DNA of 49,355 nucleotides. Source: Candidatus Uhrbacteria bacterium (GTDB taxonomy: Bacteria > Patescibacteriota > Patescibacteriia > UBA9934 > GWF2-40-263). The DNA is taken from contig JACRJU010000010.1 of NCBI GenBank assembly GCA_016219925.1, positions 96,147-145,501 of the forward strand, given 5' to 3'. The notes under the pieces are model-generated. The model had not been told where the DNA came from, did not search any database, and saw only the letters and a program-made list of their open reading frames with translations. The position numbers were made by a program, and so were the translations under genes. Shown here one piece after another: positions 18,345-28,224 of this stretch (positions are counted from its first letter, which is position 1; each line of letters opens with the position of its first letter).

Positions 18345-19415
18345 ATGCTCCAAGTTGGAATCGTCGGCCTGCCAAACGTTGGCAAATCAACATTATTCAA
18401 AACGCTCACCAAAAAACAGGTTGACTGCGCGAATTTTCCTTTTTGCACAATCGAGCCAAACGTCGGGGTGGTTGAGGTTCCGGACGACCGTTTGAGACAA
18501 CTCGCGCAAGTGAGTGCTTCGCAAAAAATTATTCCGACCGCCATTGAGTTTGTGGACATCGCTGGACTGGTTAAAGGCGCACACAAAGGCGAAGGGCTTG
18601 GTAATAAGTTTCTTTCAAACATTCGAGAAGTGGACATGATTTTGCATGTCGTGCGAGCATTTGAAGATCATGAGGTTCATCACGTCGAAGGGTCCGTGGA
18701 TCCAGCGCGCGATGTCGAAACGATTGAGATGGAGCTTGCGATGGCCGACCTCGTCGCTGTTGAAAAACGATTGGACAATGTGCGTGGCAAAATGAAAGCC
18801 GGTCGGACGAAGGATCTTGAAACCGAAGAGCAGGCCGTGGCGAAATTGTTTGGCGCTGTGGCTGAAGGAAAAATGGCCAACACGATTGAGCTTTCGGAAG
18901 ACGAAGAAAAAACCATCCGTGATTTACCTCTTCTGACGCGCAAGCCCATTCTCTATGTGGTGAACGTCGCAGACGGTTCGAACCTTTCTGGATGGCAAAG
19001 CCCGCTTGGTTCTGGCCGTCCGGCGTTGCCGATTTCGGTGAAGCTTGAATCCGAGATTATGGAAATGCCGCTCCAAGAGCAACAACTTTTCTTGGATGAA
19101 ATGGGCCTGAAGCAGTCTGGCCTTGATCGGCTCATTACGCGCTGTTATGAGATGTTGTATCTCATCACTTTTTTTACTTCAGGCGAAAAAGAATCACGCG
19201 CATGGACGATCACCCAAGGCACGAAGGCTCCGCAAGCCGCCGGGGTGATTCATACCGATTTTGAAAAAGCCTTTATTCGAGCGGAAGTGATTGATTGGAA
19301 GGATTTTGTGGCACTCGGTGAAGGCGGCGCGCGCGAAGCCGGGAAGTTGCGCGTGGAAGGGAAGGAGTATGTGATGAAAGATGGTGACGTGTGCCATTTT
19401 CGTGTCGGTGTCTAG
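18345..19415 (+). CDS. ychF: Redox-regulated ATPase / GTPase YchF
   Basis: [50 protein letters not shown], classic YchF N-terminus and TGS-domain C-terminus. Confidence 0.97.
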   Translation: MLQVGIVGLPNVGKSTLFKTLTKKQVDCANFPFCTIEPNVGVVEVPDDRLRQLAQVSASQKIIPTAIEFVDIAGLVKGAHKGEGLGNKFLSNIREVDMILHVVRAFEDHEVHHVEGSVDPARDVETIEMELAMADLVAVEKRLDNVRGKMKAGRTKDLETEEQAVAKLFGAVAEGKMANTIELSEDEEKTIRDLPLLTRKPILYVVNVADGSNLSGWQSPLGSGRPALPISVKLESEIMEMPLQEQQLFLDEMGLKQSGLDRLITRCYEMLYLITFFTSGEKESRAWTITQGTKAPQAAGVIHTDFEKAFIRAEVIDWKDFVALGEGGAREAGKLRVEGKEYVMKDGDVCHFRVGV

Positions 19416-19602
19416 CTCACTTCACCCTTAGTGGTTTGGGTGTGGAGAGATCGATGGGACGACTTTTGTTGACTCAACACCGGCTACGCGTCAAAAAAGT
19501 GTCCCATAACGATCTCTTCAACCGTTGGGGTTATCAGAGGTTTGTCCCACGACCATCTTTCGATCTGCGAGAGGTTGGGGTGAGAGAGATCAGCCGTATT
19601 GT

Positions 19603-19677
19603 CTTGCGGTTTGTACCGTGTCTCCGGGCCAGCGGACTCCTCGCCGCTGTTCCCTCCGACACGGCACAAACCGCAAG
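19603..19677. repeat. Long intergenic inverted repeat
   Basis: CTTGCGGTTTGTACCGTGTC / GACACGGCACAAACCGCAAG (20-nt arms, one mismatch) with an inner CAGCGG/CCGCTG stem. Confidence 0.75.
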
Positions 19678-19716
19678 CAGATCAACAGCGAGCAGACGTC
19701 AGTACAACAATCTTGC

Positions 19717-19743
19717 TTTCTGTCATCCTGAGCGAAGCGAAGG
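19717..19743. repeat. Dispersed intergenic repeat motif (TGTCATCCTGAGCGAAGCGAAGGATC)
   Basis: Exact match to a motif commonly seen in intergenic regions of many bacterial genomes; only one copy seen here. Confidence 0.6.
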
Positions 19744-19791
19744 ATCCCTCACAAGGATAAGACAATGTCTGTTCGCTCATAATCTGTTTAT

Positions 19792-20934
19792 ATGCTTTTT
19801 TTCATTCTCGGTTCACATCCAGAATTATCTGTCGGCGAAATCAAAGCTGTGGTTGGCGACAAGCCCGTCATCGCGCAAACGCGGCAGGTGTTCGTGTTGG
19901 ATGAGATCGAGGAACCAGTCGATGCTTTGCAAGAACGTCTAGCCGGAACAATCAAGATCGGGCAGGTGATTGGGGAACTTTCAAAATGGAACGCACAAGA
20001 GGCTGCGGATCTCATCGGAAGTTTTGCATGCGAAGCGGCTGGCAAGAATAAAATTATTTTTGGCATCAGTACGTATGGCCTCATACAAGAGACCAGAACG
20101 CTCGGCAAAATGGTGAAGGAATATCTCAAACAGACGGGTCGGCCGGTGCGATTTGTGACAAGCAAAGAACCGGAACTCTCATCGGTCATCGTGACCGAGA
20201 ATGGTCTGCTTGCTTCAGGCGGCGAATATGTCATCGTCAAACTGTCGGATCGTTTTCTGATCGGTCAAACACAAACCATTCAGGATTATCACGGCTGGTC
20301 GAATCGTGATTTCGGTCGTCCTGCTCGCGACGCTAAGTCCGGTATGCTTCCGCCAAAGCTGGCGCGCATGATGATCAATTTGTCCGGCGTTGCTCCTCAA
20401 GGTCACAGTATTCTTGATCCGTTTTGCGGTTCAGGCACCGTGTTGGCTGAGGCCATGCTTATGGGCTTTGATCAGCTCATCGGTTCGGATATTTCTGCCA
20501 AGGCGGTCGAAGACACGGCTAAAAATATCACTTGGCTTGTGGCGGCCGAGCATCGTTCCGCCCCGTCACTTTTTCTTTATCAAAGCGCCATTGAATCGCT
20601 CACGGCCTCGGTTAAAGAACCTGTGGACGTGATTGTCACCGAGACATTTTTGGGAGACCCTAAGTCGCGGATATTCACTGATCGTGAAGTCACGCAAGCC
20701 TCCGCCCAACTTGGCGCGCTCTATCAAACTTCGGCGCGCGCGTTTGCCTCTTTGCTCAAACCTGAAGGTCGACTCGTTCTGGCCGCCCCAACATTCAAAA
20801 CAAAATCCGGTTTTCAACCCATTGGCATGGATGCCCATTTGATCAAAGGCGGTTTTAAGGTGCTGAAGCGATTTGATTATCACCGCAGTGACCAATACGT
20901 CGGCCGAGAAATTCTCGTCGCCCGCCTTGCTTGA
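19792..20934 (+). CDS. TRM11-like RNA/DNA methyltransferase (THUMP-like N-terminus + UPF0020-type Rossmann domain)
   Basis: GMLPPKLARMMINLSGV...ILDPFCGSGTVLAEAMLMG...GSDISAKAVEDTAKNITW. Confidence 0.75.
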   Translation: MLFFILGSHPELSVGEIKAVVGDKPVIAQTRQVFVLDEIEEPVDALQERLAGTIKIGQVIGELSKWNAQEAADLIGSFACEAAGKNKIIFGISTYGLIQETRTLGKMVKEYLKQTGRPVRFVTSKEPELSSVIVTENGLLASGGEYVIVKLSDRFLIGQTQTIQDYHGWSNRDFGRPARDAKSGMLPPKLARMMINLSGVAPQGHSILDPFCGSGTVLAEAMLMGFDQLIGSDISAKAVEDTAKNITWLVAAEHRSAPSLFLYQSAIESLTASVKEPVDVIVTETFLGDPKSRIFTDREVTQASAQLGALYQTSARAFASLLKPEGRLVLAAPTFKTKSGFQPIGMDAHLIKGGFKVLKRFDYHRSDQYVGREILVARLA

Positions 20935-20999
20935 CCTTTTTCGTTTTATTCCTTAGGATAAGCCCGCTAATTCCTTTATTGTCCATGGCCGCTCAGGCC

Positions 21000-21017
21000 G
21001 TCTGGGACCACCCAGAC
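21000..21017 (+). promoter_or_regulatory. Hairpin in rpsF 5' UTR, candidate S6/S18 leader
   Basis: GTCTGGG ACCA CCCAGAC immediately upstream of rpsF; upstream GGCCGCTCAGGCC repeat. Confidence 0.45.
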
Positions 21018-21025
21018 CAATACCT

Positions 21026-21559
21026 ATGAACGAGTACGAGCTTTTTTACATCGTCTCTTCTCAATACACTGACGCCGAGATTGAGCAGATCAAGGAGCAG
21101 GTGTCTGGAGAGATGACGACGCTTGGTGGAACGATGGTGTCCACCAAAAACCTTGGCAAGATTCGTCTTGCATATCCGATTAAGAAACAACATCACGGGT
21201 CGTACGTCCTAACCTATTTCGATGCCCCTGCCGAAGTGATTGCGACTCTTGATCGCAAACTCACGCTTCGCGATGACCTGTTGCGCCACACCCTGTTGCG
21301 CCGCCGCCCGGGTTCCGAGAAGGAAACCTTTGAGCTGACCTCATATGTTGCGCCGCTTTCAGAAGAAGCTCGACGTGAGCGCCACAAAGATTCCGCCGAA
21401 GAAGGGACCTCGCGTCCTGCGCCGCGCCGCCGCGTGGTCGAGGAAGTCGCACCTCCAACTCCCTCAAGCACCTCTTCAGAAGAAAAGAAGATGAGCATTG
21501 AAGAGTTGGACAAGAAGCTCGATGAACTGTTAGATGCAGACATGACAAAAAACATCTAA
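21026..21559 (+). CDS. rpsF: 30S ribosomal protein S6 with C-terminal extension
   Basis: MNEYELFYIVSSQYTDAEIEQIKEQV...GTMVSTKNLGKIRLAYPIKKQHHGSYVLTYF; followed by ssb and rpsR. Confidence 0.95.
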   Translation: MNEYELFYIVSSQYTDAEIEQIKEQVSGEMTTLGGTMVSTKNLGKIRLAYPIKKQHHGSYVLTYFDAPAEVIATLDRKLTLRDDLLRHTLLRRRPGSEKETFELTSYVAPLSEEARRERHKDSAEEGTSRPAPRRRVVEEVAPPTPSSTSSEEKKMSIEELDKKLDELLDADMTKNI

Positions 21560-21569
21560 CGCTACACCT

Positions 21570-22037
21570 ATGTATTCTCTTAATCGTGCAACCATTCTTG
21601 GAAATCTCACCCGTGATCCCGAAGTGCGCCAAACTCCTAATGGACAAAGTGTATGCACGTTCGGCGTTGCCACCAACCGCACCTGGAATGATGCGGCCGG
21701 AAACAAACAAGAAGCCTCCGAGTTCCATAATGTCGTCGCGTGGGGCAAGTTGGCTGAAATTTGCGGTCAGTATCTTGCCAAGGGCCGGAAGGTCTATGTG
21801 GAAGGCCGTTTGCAGACTCGTGATTGGGAAGGACAGGACGGTATCAAGCGTTATCGCACCGAAATCGTAACAGAAAATTTGATCATTCTTGATCGTGCTG
21901 GCGGAACCTCCGGTGGTTCGTTTGCGGCCGGTTCATCCGCTCGAGCCGGTGGGTTTATTCCTCCTCAAGCGCCTCCTTTGGAAGATCGCGCGGTCAATCC
22001 CGACGATGAAATTAAAGTCGAAGATATTCCATTTTAA
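21570..22037 (+). CDS. ssb: Single-stranded DNA-binding protein
   Basis: MYSLNRATILGNLTRDPEVRQTPNGQSVCTFGVATNRTW...; DDEIKVEDIPF C-terminal tail. Confidence 0.97.
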   Translation: MYSLNRATILGNLTRDPEVRQTPNGQSVCTFGVATNRTWNDAAGNKQEASEFHNVVAWGKLAEICGQYLAKGRKVYVEGRLQTRDWEGQDGIKRYRTEIVTENLIILDRAGGTSGGSFAAGSSARAGGFIPPQAPPLEDRAVNPDDEIKVEDIPF

Positions 22038-22042
22038 ACTCT

Positions 22043-22270
22043 ATGGAAAAACCTCAAAAGGCCAAGAAGAAAAAAAAGTGTTTCTTCTGCGCCAATAACA
22101 ACAAAGCCATTGATTACAAAGACTTGAAGACGATCCGCCGCTACATCTCTTCGTTTGCGAAGATCGTGCCGCGCAAGCGCTCTGGGGTGTGTATGAAGCA
22201 TCAGCGCGAATTGTCTCAAGCGATCAAGCGCGCGCGCATCATGGCGCTGATCCCTTTTGTCCAACGCTAA
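22043..22270 (+). CDS. rpsR: 30S ribosomal protein S18
   Basis: CFFCANNNKAIDYKDLKTIRRYISSFAKIVPRKRSGVCMKHQRELSQAIKRARIMALIPF. Confidence 0.95.
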   Translation: MEKPQKAKKKKKCFFCANNNKAIDYKDLKTIRRYISSFAKIVPRKRSGVCMKHQRELSQAIKRARIMALIPFVQR

Positions 22271-22288
22271 ACATCATTCAAAAGAGGG

Positions 22289-22320
22289 AGACGTGAGGAT
22301 AGTCCTCGCGTCTTTCGTTT
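22289..22320 (+). terminator. Rho-independent terminator after rpsR
   Basis: AGACGTGAGGA TAG TCCTCGCGTCT TTCGTTT. Confidence 0.65.
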
Positions 22321-22337
22321 GAGGGTGAACGATCGGT

Positions 22338-23348
22338 ATGAAAGATTTTTTTAAAATCGCAAAAGAACGCGAAGTCATCAATGACGCGATCCGCTCCTTT
22401 TTGAAGGAGAGGGGTTCTGTTGAAGTCGAGACCCCCGTGGTGGTGCGTTCGCCGGGCATGGAGCCAAACTTGAGTCCGTTTGAAACAATCGTCATTGAGC
22501 CCAACGGCTCAAAACATCCCGCGGCACTGATGACAAGTCCGGAATATGCCATGAAAAAATTGCTCGGCTTGGGTTTTGAAAAAGCCTTTACGCTCACCAA
22601 AGTTTTTCGCAATGGAGAGGAGTTCGGGGGAACGCATAATCCGGAGTTCACCTTGCTTGAATGGTATCAACAGGGCGCGGACTACTGGGCGTGTATGGAC
22701 GAAACAGAGGCCTTGATCCGCCACGTGGCGCAAGCGATGGGACCGCAAGCGTTTGCGCACGTTCCTCAAACGCTTAAACGCTTTCGTGTCCGGGATTTAT
22801 TTGTGGAGCATGCCGGCGTTGATTTAGATAAGGCGGATGTGAAGACACTGACTCAAACCTGTCGAGATTTGGATATTCATTTTGATAAGACTGACACGTT
22901 GAGCGATTTTTTTTATCGTCTCTTTCTTGTCCGTATTGAGCCAGAACTAAAAGATGGGTTTGTGTACGACTATCCCGTTTATCAAGCCGCGCTTTCAGAG
23001 CTCTGCAAAGATGGGAAATACAGCCAACGTTTTGAGCTTTATATTGACGGACTCGAGCTGTGTAATGGGTTTACCGAGCTGACGGATGCGCGCGAACAAC
23101 GCCGCCGATTTGAACAGGAAGCGCTTGAACGTAAAGCCCTCGGCAAAACAGTCCATCCCATTGACGAAACCTTTCTGGAGTTGCTACCATCCGTGCGAAC
23201 TCCGAGCTTTGGCAACGCTTTGGGCGTTGATCGACTGCACATGGTCCTTACCGGACGCAAGAAAATTGAAGAAGTGTTGTTGTTTCCTGCGAGTGAAATA
23301 TTTAATCGTTGTGATGGTAAAAATTATGTCTTCCCCAAACGACATTAA
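22338..23348 (+). CDS. epmA: EF-P--lysine ligase EpmA/GenX-like (class II lysyl-tRNA synthetase paralogue)
   Basis: Class II aaRS catalytic core without anticodon-binding domain: FLKERGSVEVETPVVVRSPGMEPNLSPF...LTKVFRNGEEFGGTHNPEFTLLEWY...ALGVDRLHMVLTG. Confidence 0.9.
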   Translation: MKDFFKIAKEREVINDAIRSFLKERGSVEVETPVVVRSPGMEPNLSPFETIVIEPNGSKHPAALMTSPEYAMKKLLGLGFEKAFTLTKVFRNGEEFGGTHNPEFTLLEWYQQGADYWACMDETEALIRHVAQAMGPQAFAHVPQTLKRFRVRDLFVEHAGVDLDKADVKTLTQTCRDLDIHFDKTDTLSDFFYRLFLVRIEPELKDGFVYDYPVYQAALSELCKDGKYSQRFELYIDGLELCNGFTELTDAREQRRRFEQEALERKALGKTVHPIDETFLELLPSVRTPSFGNALGVDRLHMVLTGRKKIEEVLLFPASEIFNRCDGKNYVFPKRH

Positions 23349-23892
23349 AAAAAGTACGGTCATCAATCAAAATGGCGAGTTGTGGATCGTGATTGATTTT
23401 CAGCGTGTGAGTCCCGGAAAGGGGAGCTCATTTGTCCGTACGCGCATGAAAAATTTGAAGTCGGGGAAAGTGCAAGAGACCAATTTCAAGTCCGCTGAAT
23501 CTTTGACATTCGAGGATGTCCAGTACAAACGTATGCAGTATTTATACAACGACGGGAACCTGTATACGTTTATGGATAACATGACTTACGAACAGTTTTC
23601 CATTGCCAAGGCTGACATGGAGGACAGCTTGCCGTACATGAAAGAAGGGCTGGAAGTGACGGTCGTGCTTCATAACGGTCAGCCGCTCACCATCAATTTG
23701 CCTCAAAAAATTCAATATACGGTTGCGTACACAGAGCCGGCCGTGAAAGGGGACACCGCATCTGGAGGGGTGTTAAAGGAAGCTGAGCTAGACAACGGGC
23801 TTAAAGTAAAAGTGCCAGCATTCATTGCACAAGGCAATGAGGTGCTCGTGAATACAGAGACGGGTCTTTATAGTGAGCGCGTCAATGGATAA
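23326..23892 (+). CDS. efp: Elongation factor P
   Basis: MSSPNDIKKSTVINQNGELWIVIDFQRVSPGKGSSFVRTRMKNLKSGKVQETNFKSAE...; start overlaps the epmA end by 23 bp. Confidence 0.95.
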   Translation: MSSPNDIKKSTVINQNGELWIVIDFQRVSPGKGSSFVRTRMKNLKSGKVQETNFKSAESLTFEDVQYKRMQYLYNDGNLYTFMDNMTYEQFSIAKADMEDSLPYMKEGLEVTVVLHNGQPLTINLPQKIQYTVAYTEPAVKGDTASGGVLKEAELDNGLKVKVPAFIAQGNEVLVNTETGLYSERVNG

Positions 23893-23925
23893 AAAACAGC
23901 TCGGAGATTCCGAGCTGTTTTTTTA
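23891..23925. terminator. Bidirectional terminator between efp and recA
   Basis: AAAAAACAGCTCGGA GAT TCCGAGCTGTTTTTTT. Confidence 0.85.
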
Positions 23926-24966
23926 TTCATGAGCCACCTGTTCCTGCGCCGACCCCCCTTCAATTTTTCCTATAAGAGCCTCGCGGATTTGTTTTTGAAG
24001 TTCCGGTCGTTCTCTAAGTGTCGTTTTGGCATTCTCACGGCCCAACCCGAGTTTTTCTTCTCCGTAGTAATAATTACTGCCGCTCTTTTTGATAATCTCC
24101 AGCTGGGTTCCAAGATCAATCAGATCACCAGTGATGGAGATCCCTTCATTGTACATGATGTCGAATTCGCATGAGCGGAACGGCGGGGCCACTTTATTTT
24201 TGACGATCTTTACTTTTGTTCGGTTCCCGATAATCTGTTCGCCTTGCTTGATCTGCGCACTGCGTCGGATTTCGACACGAATAGATGCATAGAACTTTAA
24301 GGCGTTCCCTCCAGGCGTTGTTTCTGGATTACCAAAGACTACGCCGATCTTCATGCGGATTTGGTTGATGAAGATAACTGTCGTTTTGGATTTGTTGACG
24401 ATCGCCGCAAGTTTGCGCAGAGCTTGGCTCATCAGCCGTGCCTGCAAGCCCATATGTTGATCGCCCATGTCGCCTTCGATTTCAGCTTTAGGTGTCAGAG
24501 CGGCTACGGAGTCGATGACGATCACATCAACAGCGTTTGAACGCACGAGCGTTTCCACAATTTCAAGCGCTTGCTCACCTGTATCTGGTTGAGAAATAAA
24601 CAACTCATCAATATTTACTCCGATTTTTTGAGCATACTCTGGATCAAGAGCGTGTTCGGCGTCTACATAAGCCGCCAAACCTCCTAGTTTCTGCACTTCC
24701 GCAACAACATGTTGAGCCAGCGTTGTTTTTCCAGAGGATTCTGGTCCATAAATTTCAATAATACGGCCTCGAGGCATCCCTCCAACTCCTAAAGCGAGAT
24801 CAAGAGAAAGGCATCCGGTCGTCACCGCCTCCACCTGCATGGTCTTGGCCTCCCCAAGGCGCATGATGGCTCCCTCACCAAAACGTTGCTTGATTTGTGA
24901 GATGGCATCCAAGGCCGCGCGTGACCGTGCGTCCGTCTCGACATCTTTGGTAATTTGTTTAGCCAT
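23923..24966 (-). CDS. recA: Recombinase RecA
   Basis: [26 protein letters not shown]...[32 protein letters not shown]. Confidence 0.98.
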   Translation of the reverse strand: MAKQITKDVETDARSRAALDAISQIKQRFGEGAIMRLGEAKTMQVEAVTTGCLSLDLALGVGGMPRGRIIEIYGPESSGKTTLAQHVVAEVQKLGGLAAYVDAEHALDPEYAQKIGVNIDELFISQPDTGEQALEIVETLVRSNAVDVIVIDSVAALTPKAEIEGDMGDQHMGLQARLMSQALRKLAAIVNKSKTTVIFINQIRMKIGVVFGNPETTPGGNALKFYASIRVEIRRSAQIKQGEQIIGNRTKVKIVKNKVAPPFRSCEFDIMYNEGISITGDLIDLGTQLEIIKKSGSNYYYGEEKLGLGRENAKTTLRERPELQKQIREALIGKIEGGSAQEQVAHE

Positions 24967-25153
24967 ACGCTTTCGCTTTCATTAGGATTAGGTAAGAGGG
25001 ATCGGACTTTAGCCTAGCAGAGTCATTTCATTCTATCAAAAAATACCAAAAAATCAAGGGTTTTGTTGATGTTTGATAACACCAAAATAAAAATATCGCT
25101 CTATGAAGCGATGGGCATGCGTTATAAAAAGTTGGCATCTTATGGCTTGTGGC

Positions 25154-25855
25154 CTATTTATCCACACGCGGGGCTAGGCTCACTTGTCCGTCTTGTTCAA
25201 GTACAACGCGGCGGTACACGATGGACGGTCGAGAATAACGCTTGACGCTCTCGATTTTGATCACATTAAGCCCGCGCTCTAAAGCGACCTCAACATCGAA
25301 GTCCCCGCTTGTCGTCAACAGCACGTCCGATCCATTGATTTTTACTTGAGAATCTTTTTCGACTTCTCCCGTCACTTGAATAGTGGCATCGTGAGTCACG
25401 ATTCCATCGGAAGGCTCCGCAATCACCAAAACAGGAGGGCGCACAATCGAACGCACTTGGAAACCGAGATAAGTGACAATACTCAATGCTCCCAAGACAA
25501 GCGCGGCGGTTTTAAGAAACCGGCTTGCGACCAAAAAACGATGTGCGCGTGCGCGCTGTCTGGGTAGGCGTGCTTGTTTCACAAAGTCGCACGTGCCACG
25601 CTCCTCTTCAAACAAGTTAAGATAATAAGTGTCTTGAGTTCCCAGAGCGTGAAGATACCCCTTTAAAAAATTACGTGTATAGATCGGATCGGGGAGTTTG
25701 TCCCAAGCCCCGGCCTCGAGTAAGCGGATAAGACCTTTGTGGATTTTTGTTTTTTCTTGCATTTCTCCAACCGTAAAATTTGCGGCTTTGCGCAGGGCTT
25801 TGAGCTTGTCGCACAGACGCTCGTGATGGTCGAATTGTCTGATGGTGAAAGACAT
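25154..25855 (-). CDS. RodZ-like helix-turn-helix membrane protein
   Basis: N-terminal HTH (LRKAANFTVGEMQEKTKIHKGLIRLLEAGAWDKLPDPIYTRNFLKGYLHALG), TM helix, Ig-like C-terminal domain. Confidence 0.75.
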   Translation of the reverse strand: MSFTIRQFDHHERLCDKLKALRKAANFTVGEMQEKTKIHKGLIRLLEAGAWDKLPDPIYTRNFLKGYLHALGTQDTYYLNLFEEERGTCDFVKQARLPRQRARAHRFLVASRFLKTAALVLGALSIVTYLGFQVRSIVRPPVLVIAEPSDGIVTHDATIQVTGEVEKDSQVKINGSDVLLTTSGDFDVEVALERGLNVIKIESVKRYSRPSIVYRRVVLEQDGQVSLAPRVDK

Positions 25856-25859
25856 GGCT

Positions 25860-28169
25860 TTATTTTGAAATCCAACTGTCGTCTACGACCTCTTCCCAAT
25901 TGGTTTCTTCCTCATCTTCTTCAGGAGTTTCTTCCTCGGGCTCTTCTGTTTCATCTTCTGTCATCTCGATCCCCGGTTCTTCCTGGCCTCCCCATGCTTC
26001 TTCGTAGTCATCTTGCGCCACCGGCATACCTTCTTTCAAATCTCCGCCTGGCGGCCAATGGCTGATCAAAACTTCGCGTGGCTTTGAACCGTCCTGCGGA
26101 CCGATCACTCCAGCTTGTTCGAGCAGATCCATAATGCGCGCGGCACGCGAGTAGCCGATGCGAAGTCGGCGTTGTAACAAAGACGTGGAGGCCTTGCCAG
26201 CTTCCAGAGCGACACGAATACAGTCCTCAAACATCGGGTCTGAATTTTCCGGATCGTCAAAGACAGTTCCCGCTTTCGTGATTTCTGTGATGGCCAAATT
26301 GTAATCAGGCTCACCGCCTTTTTGACGCAAAAATGAAACAACGCGTTCCAATTCGTTTGAAGATACAAACGCGCCTTGCAAACGCTTGGGCTTTGCGAGC
26401 TCGGCGCTCGTGAACAGCATATCGCCACGCCCGAGCAATTTTTCTGCGCCAGATTGATCGAGAATCGTGCGCGAATCGGTTTGTGAAGCTACGGCAAAAG
26501 CCGCGCGGCCCGGGATGTTGGCTTTGATCAGTCCGGTGATGACATCTACGCTTGGCCGCTGGGTGGCGAGCACAAGATGAATACCCACCGCTCGGGCCAT
26601 CTGCGCAATGCGGACGATTGTCGCTTCCACTTCCCGTCCGCTCGAGCTCATCAGATCGGCCAGCTCATCAATCAGAACAACAATTTTGGGCATCCGCTCT
26701 TCGACTTTTGCGTTGTAGTCATCAATGTTGCGAGCTTGATGTTTGGAGAGCATGTCCAAGCGTCGCTCCATTTCGCGCACCGTCCATTTTAGCGCGTTGA
26801 CCGTATCATCCACACTTGTAATGGGCGGCACCAGAAGGTGAGGGATGCCGGCATACGCGGTCAGCTCGACGCGTTTGGGATCAACCAAGATGAACTTAAG
26901 CTCATCAGGACCATTTTGATAGATGAGAGAGATGATAATGGTGTTAAGGCAGACGCTTTTTCCCGAACCCGTTGCTCCAGCCACAAGCAGGTGGGGGAGT
27001 TTATCAAGCGCGATCATCCACGTGTTTCCGGACACGTCCTTCCCCATCGGGACCGACAACAGACTCGTGCGTTCGCGGTAGGGTTTGGATTCAAACAGAT
27101 CGCGCAGGGTGACGGTTGCGACTTTGGTGTTGGGTACCTCGATGCCTACAAGCGACTTGCCGGGGATGGGGGCTTCCAGACGAATGGGATGGGCGGCCAG
27201 CGCAAGCGCGAGATCATTTTGCAAACTCACGATGCGAGCGATTTTCACCCCTTGAGCTGGCCGCAGGGTATATTGCGTGACCGTGGGACCGACGGATGTT
27301 TCTCCCATTTCCACATCAATGCCAAATTCTCTAAAGGTCTTTTCGATGATCTGTTTATTGCGCTCGATGTCGCCGGATTGCGCTTTGGAGGTTGAACGAT
27401 CAAGCAGAGTGAGCGGCAGGGTAATCTGTCGGCGCTTGGAAGTCGCCAAAAGCGTTTCGGGTTGAGCGTGCGCGACAACAGGTGTTGTATGGAATTCGTG
27501 CTCTTCATGCTCCGGTTCGACGGATTCCTCTTCTTCATCCTCGCCGTCTTGTTCATCTTCCTCTTCTTCGATAGTCTCCTCTGGAGTTCGCGGTTCATGT
27601 CGTCCAAAAAAAGCTAAGAGGTTAGTGAAATAAATGTGAATGCCAAACAAGGAACGCAACGAAGTGTTAAAGATGAGCATGATCGATACAAACAGGACCG
27701 CGAGCGTTACGACGAGCGCTCCCCAATAACCCATGATGTGGGGGAGCATCAAGCCGAGAAATTGTCCAAGCAGACCGCCTGTTGAAGTGAGGTCTTGCGT
27801 GAACGGCTCTGGGCGATTGACGAGCAAGAGGTTAAGTGTGGCATTGAACGAAAGGAAAAAGAAAAACAGTCCGAGATAATTCCATGAAGAAAAGGTGCCG
27901 CGTTCGGGATAGGAGAGCGTGGCGCCGATCATGATGAGGACCAACGGAACGAGGAAACGATCAAAACCGAAAAATTGGGTCAGGCCGGAGTTGATCCACG
28001 TGCCCAAACTTCCAGCGATTTCAAAAAACGACAAGGACATGAGCGCGCTAAGCGCAAAAAGCAACACCACGATGATGCCGCGTTTGGTTTCAGGATTAAG
28101 CTGGATCCACACGGGGGAGGATTCTTTTTCTTCCTCGCGTTTTGTGGAGCGACGTTTTCGACGAGCCAT
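25860..28169 (-). CDS. ftsK: DNA translocase FtsK/SpoIIIE
   Basis: Four N-terminal TM helices; HLLVAGATGSGKSVCLNTIIISLIYQNGPDELKFILVDPKRVELTAY; C-terminal gamma winged helix LLQRRLRIGYSRAARIMDLLEQAGVIGP. Confidence 0.97.
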   Translation of the reverse strand: MARRKRRSTKREEEKESSPVWIQLNPETKRGIIVVLLFALSALMSLSFFEIAGSLGTWINSGLTQFFGFDRFLVPLVLIMIGATLSYPERGTFSSWNYLGLFFFFLSFNATLNLLLVNRPEPFTQDLTSTGGLLGQFLGLMLPHIMGYWGALVVTLAVLFVSIMLIFNTSLRSLFGIHIYFTNLLAFFGRHEPRTPEETIEEEEDEQDGEDEEEESVEPEHEEHEFHTTPVVAHAQPETLLATSKRRQITLPLTLLDRSTSKAQSGDIERNKQIIEKTFREFGIDVEMGETSVGPTVTQYTLRPAQGVKIARIVSLQNDLALALAAHPIRLEAPIPGKSLVGIEVPNTKVATVTLRDLFESKPYRERTSLLSVPMGKDVSGNTWMIALDKLPHLLVAGATGSGKSVCLNTIIISLIYQNGPDELKFILVDPKRVELTAYAGIPHLLVPPITSVDDTVNALKWTVREMERRLDMLSKHQARNIDDYNAKVEERMPKIVVLIDELADLMSSSGREVEATIVRIAQMARAVGIHLVLATQRPSVDVITGLIKANIPGRAAFAVASQTDSRTILDQSGAEKLLGRGDMLFTSAELAKPKRLQGAFVSSNELERVVSFLRQKGGEPDYNLAITEITKAGTVFDDPENSDPMFEDCIRVALEAGKASTSLLQRRLRIGYSRAARIMDLLEQAGVIGPQDGSKPREVLISHWPPGGDLKEGMPVAQDDYEEAWGGQEEPGIEMTEDETEEPEEETPEEDEEETNWEEVVDDSWISK

Positions 28170-28224
28170 GTGAAGCTATTTTATCACAGTTTGTTTTCCA
28201 GGTTTGTCGCAAATGAGGGATAGA

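Noticed and set aside
17246-18637. 463-aa minus-strand ORF
   Set aside because: Shadow ORF of a GC-rich plus-strand gene that has a promoter, SD and terminator; it also extends antisense into ychF.
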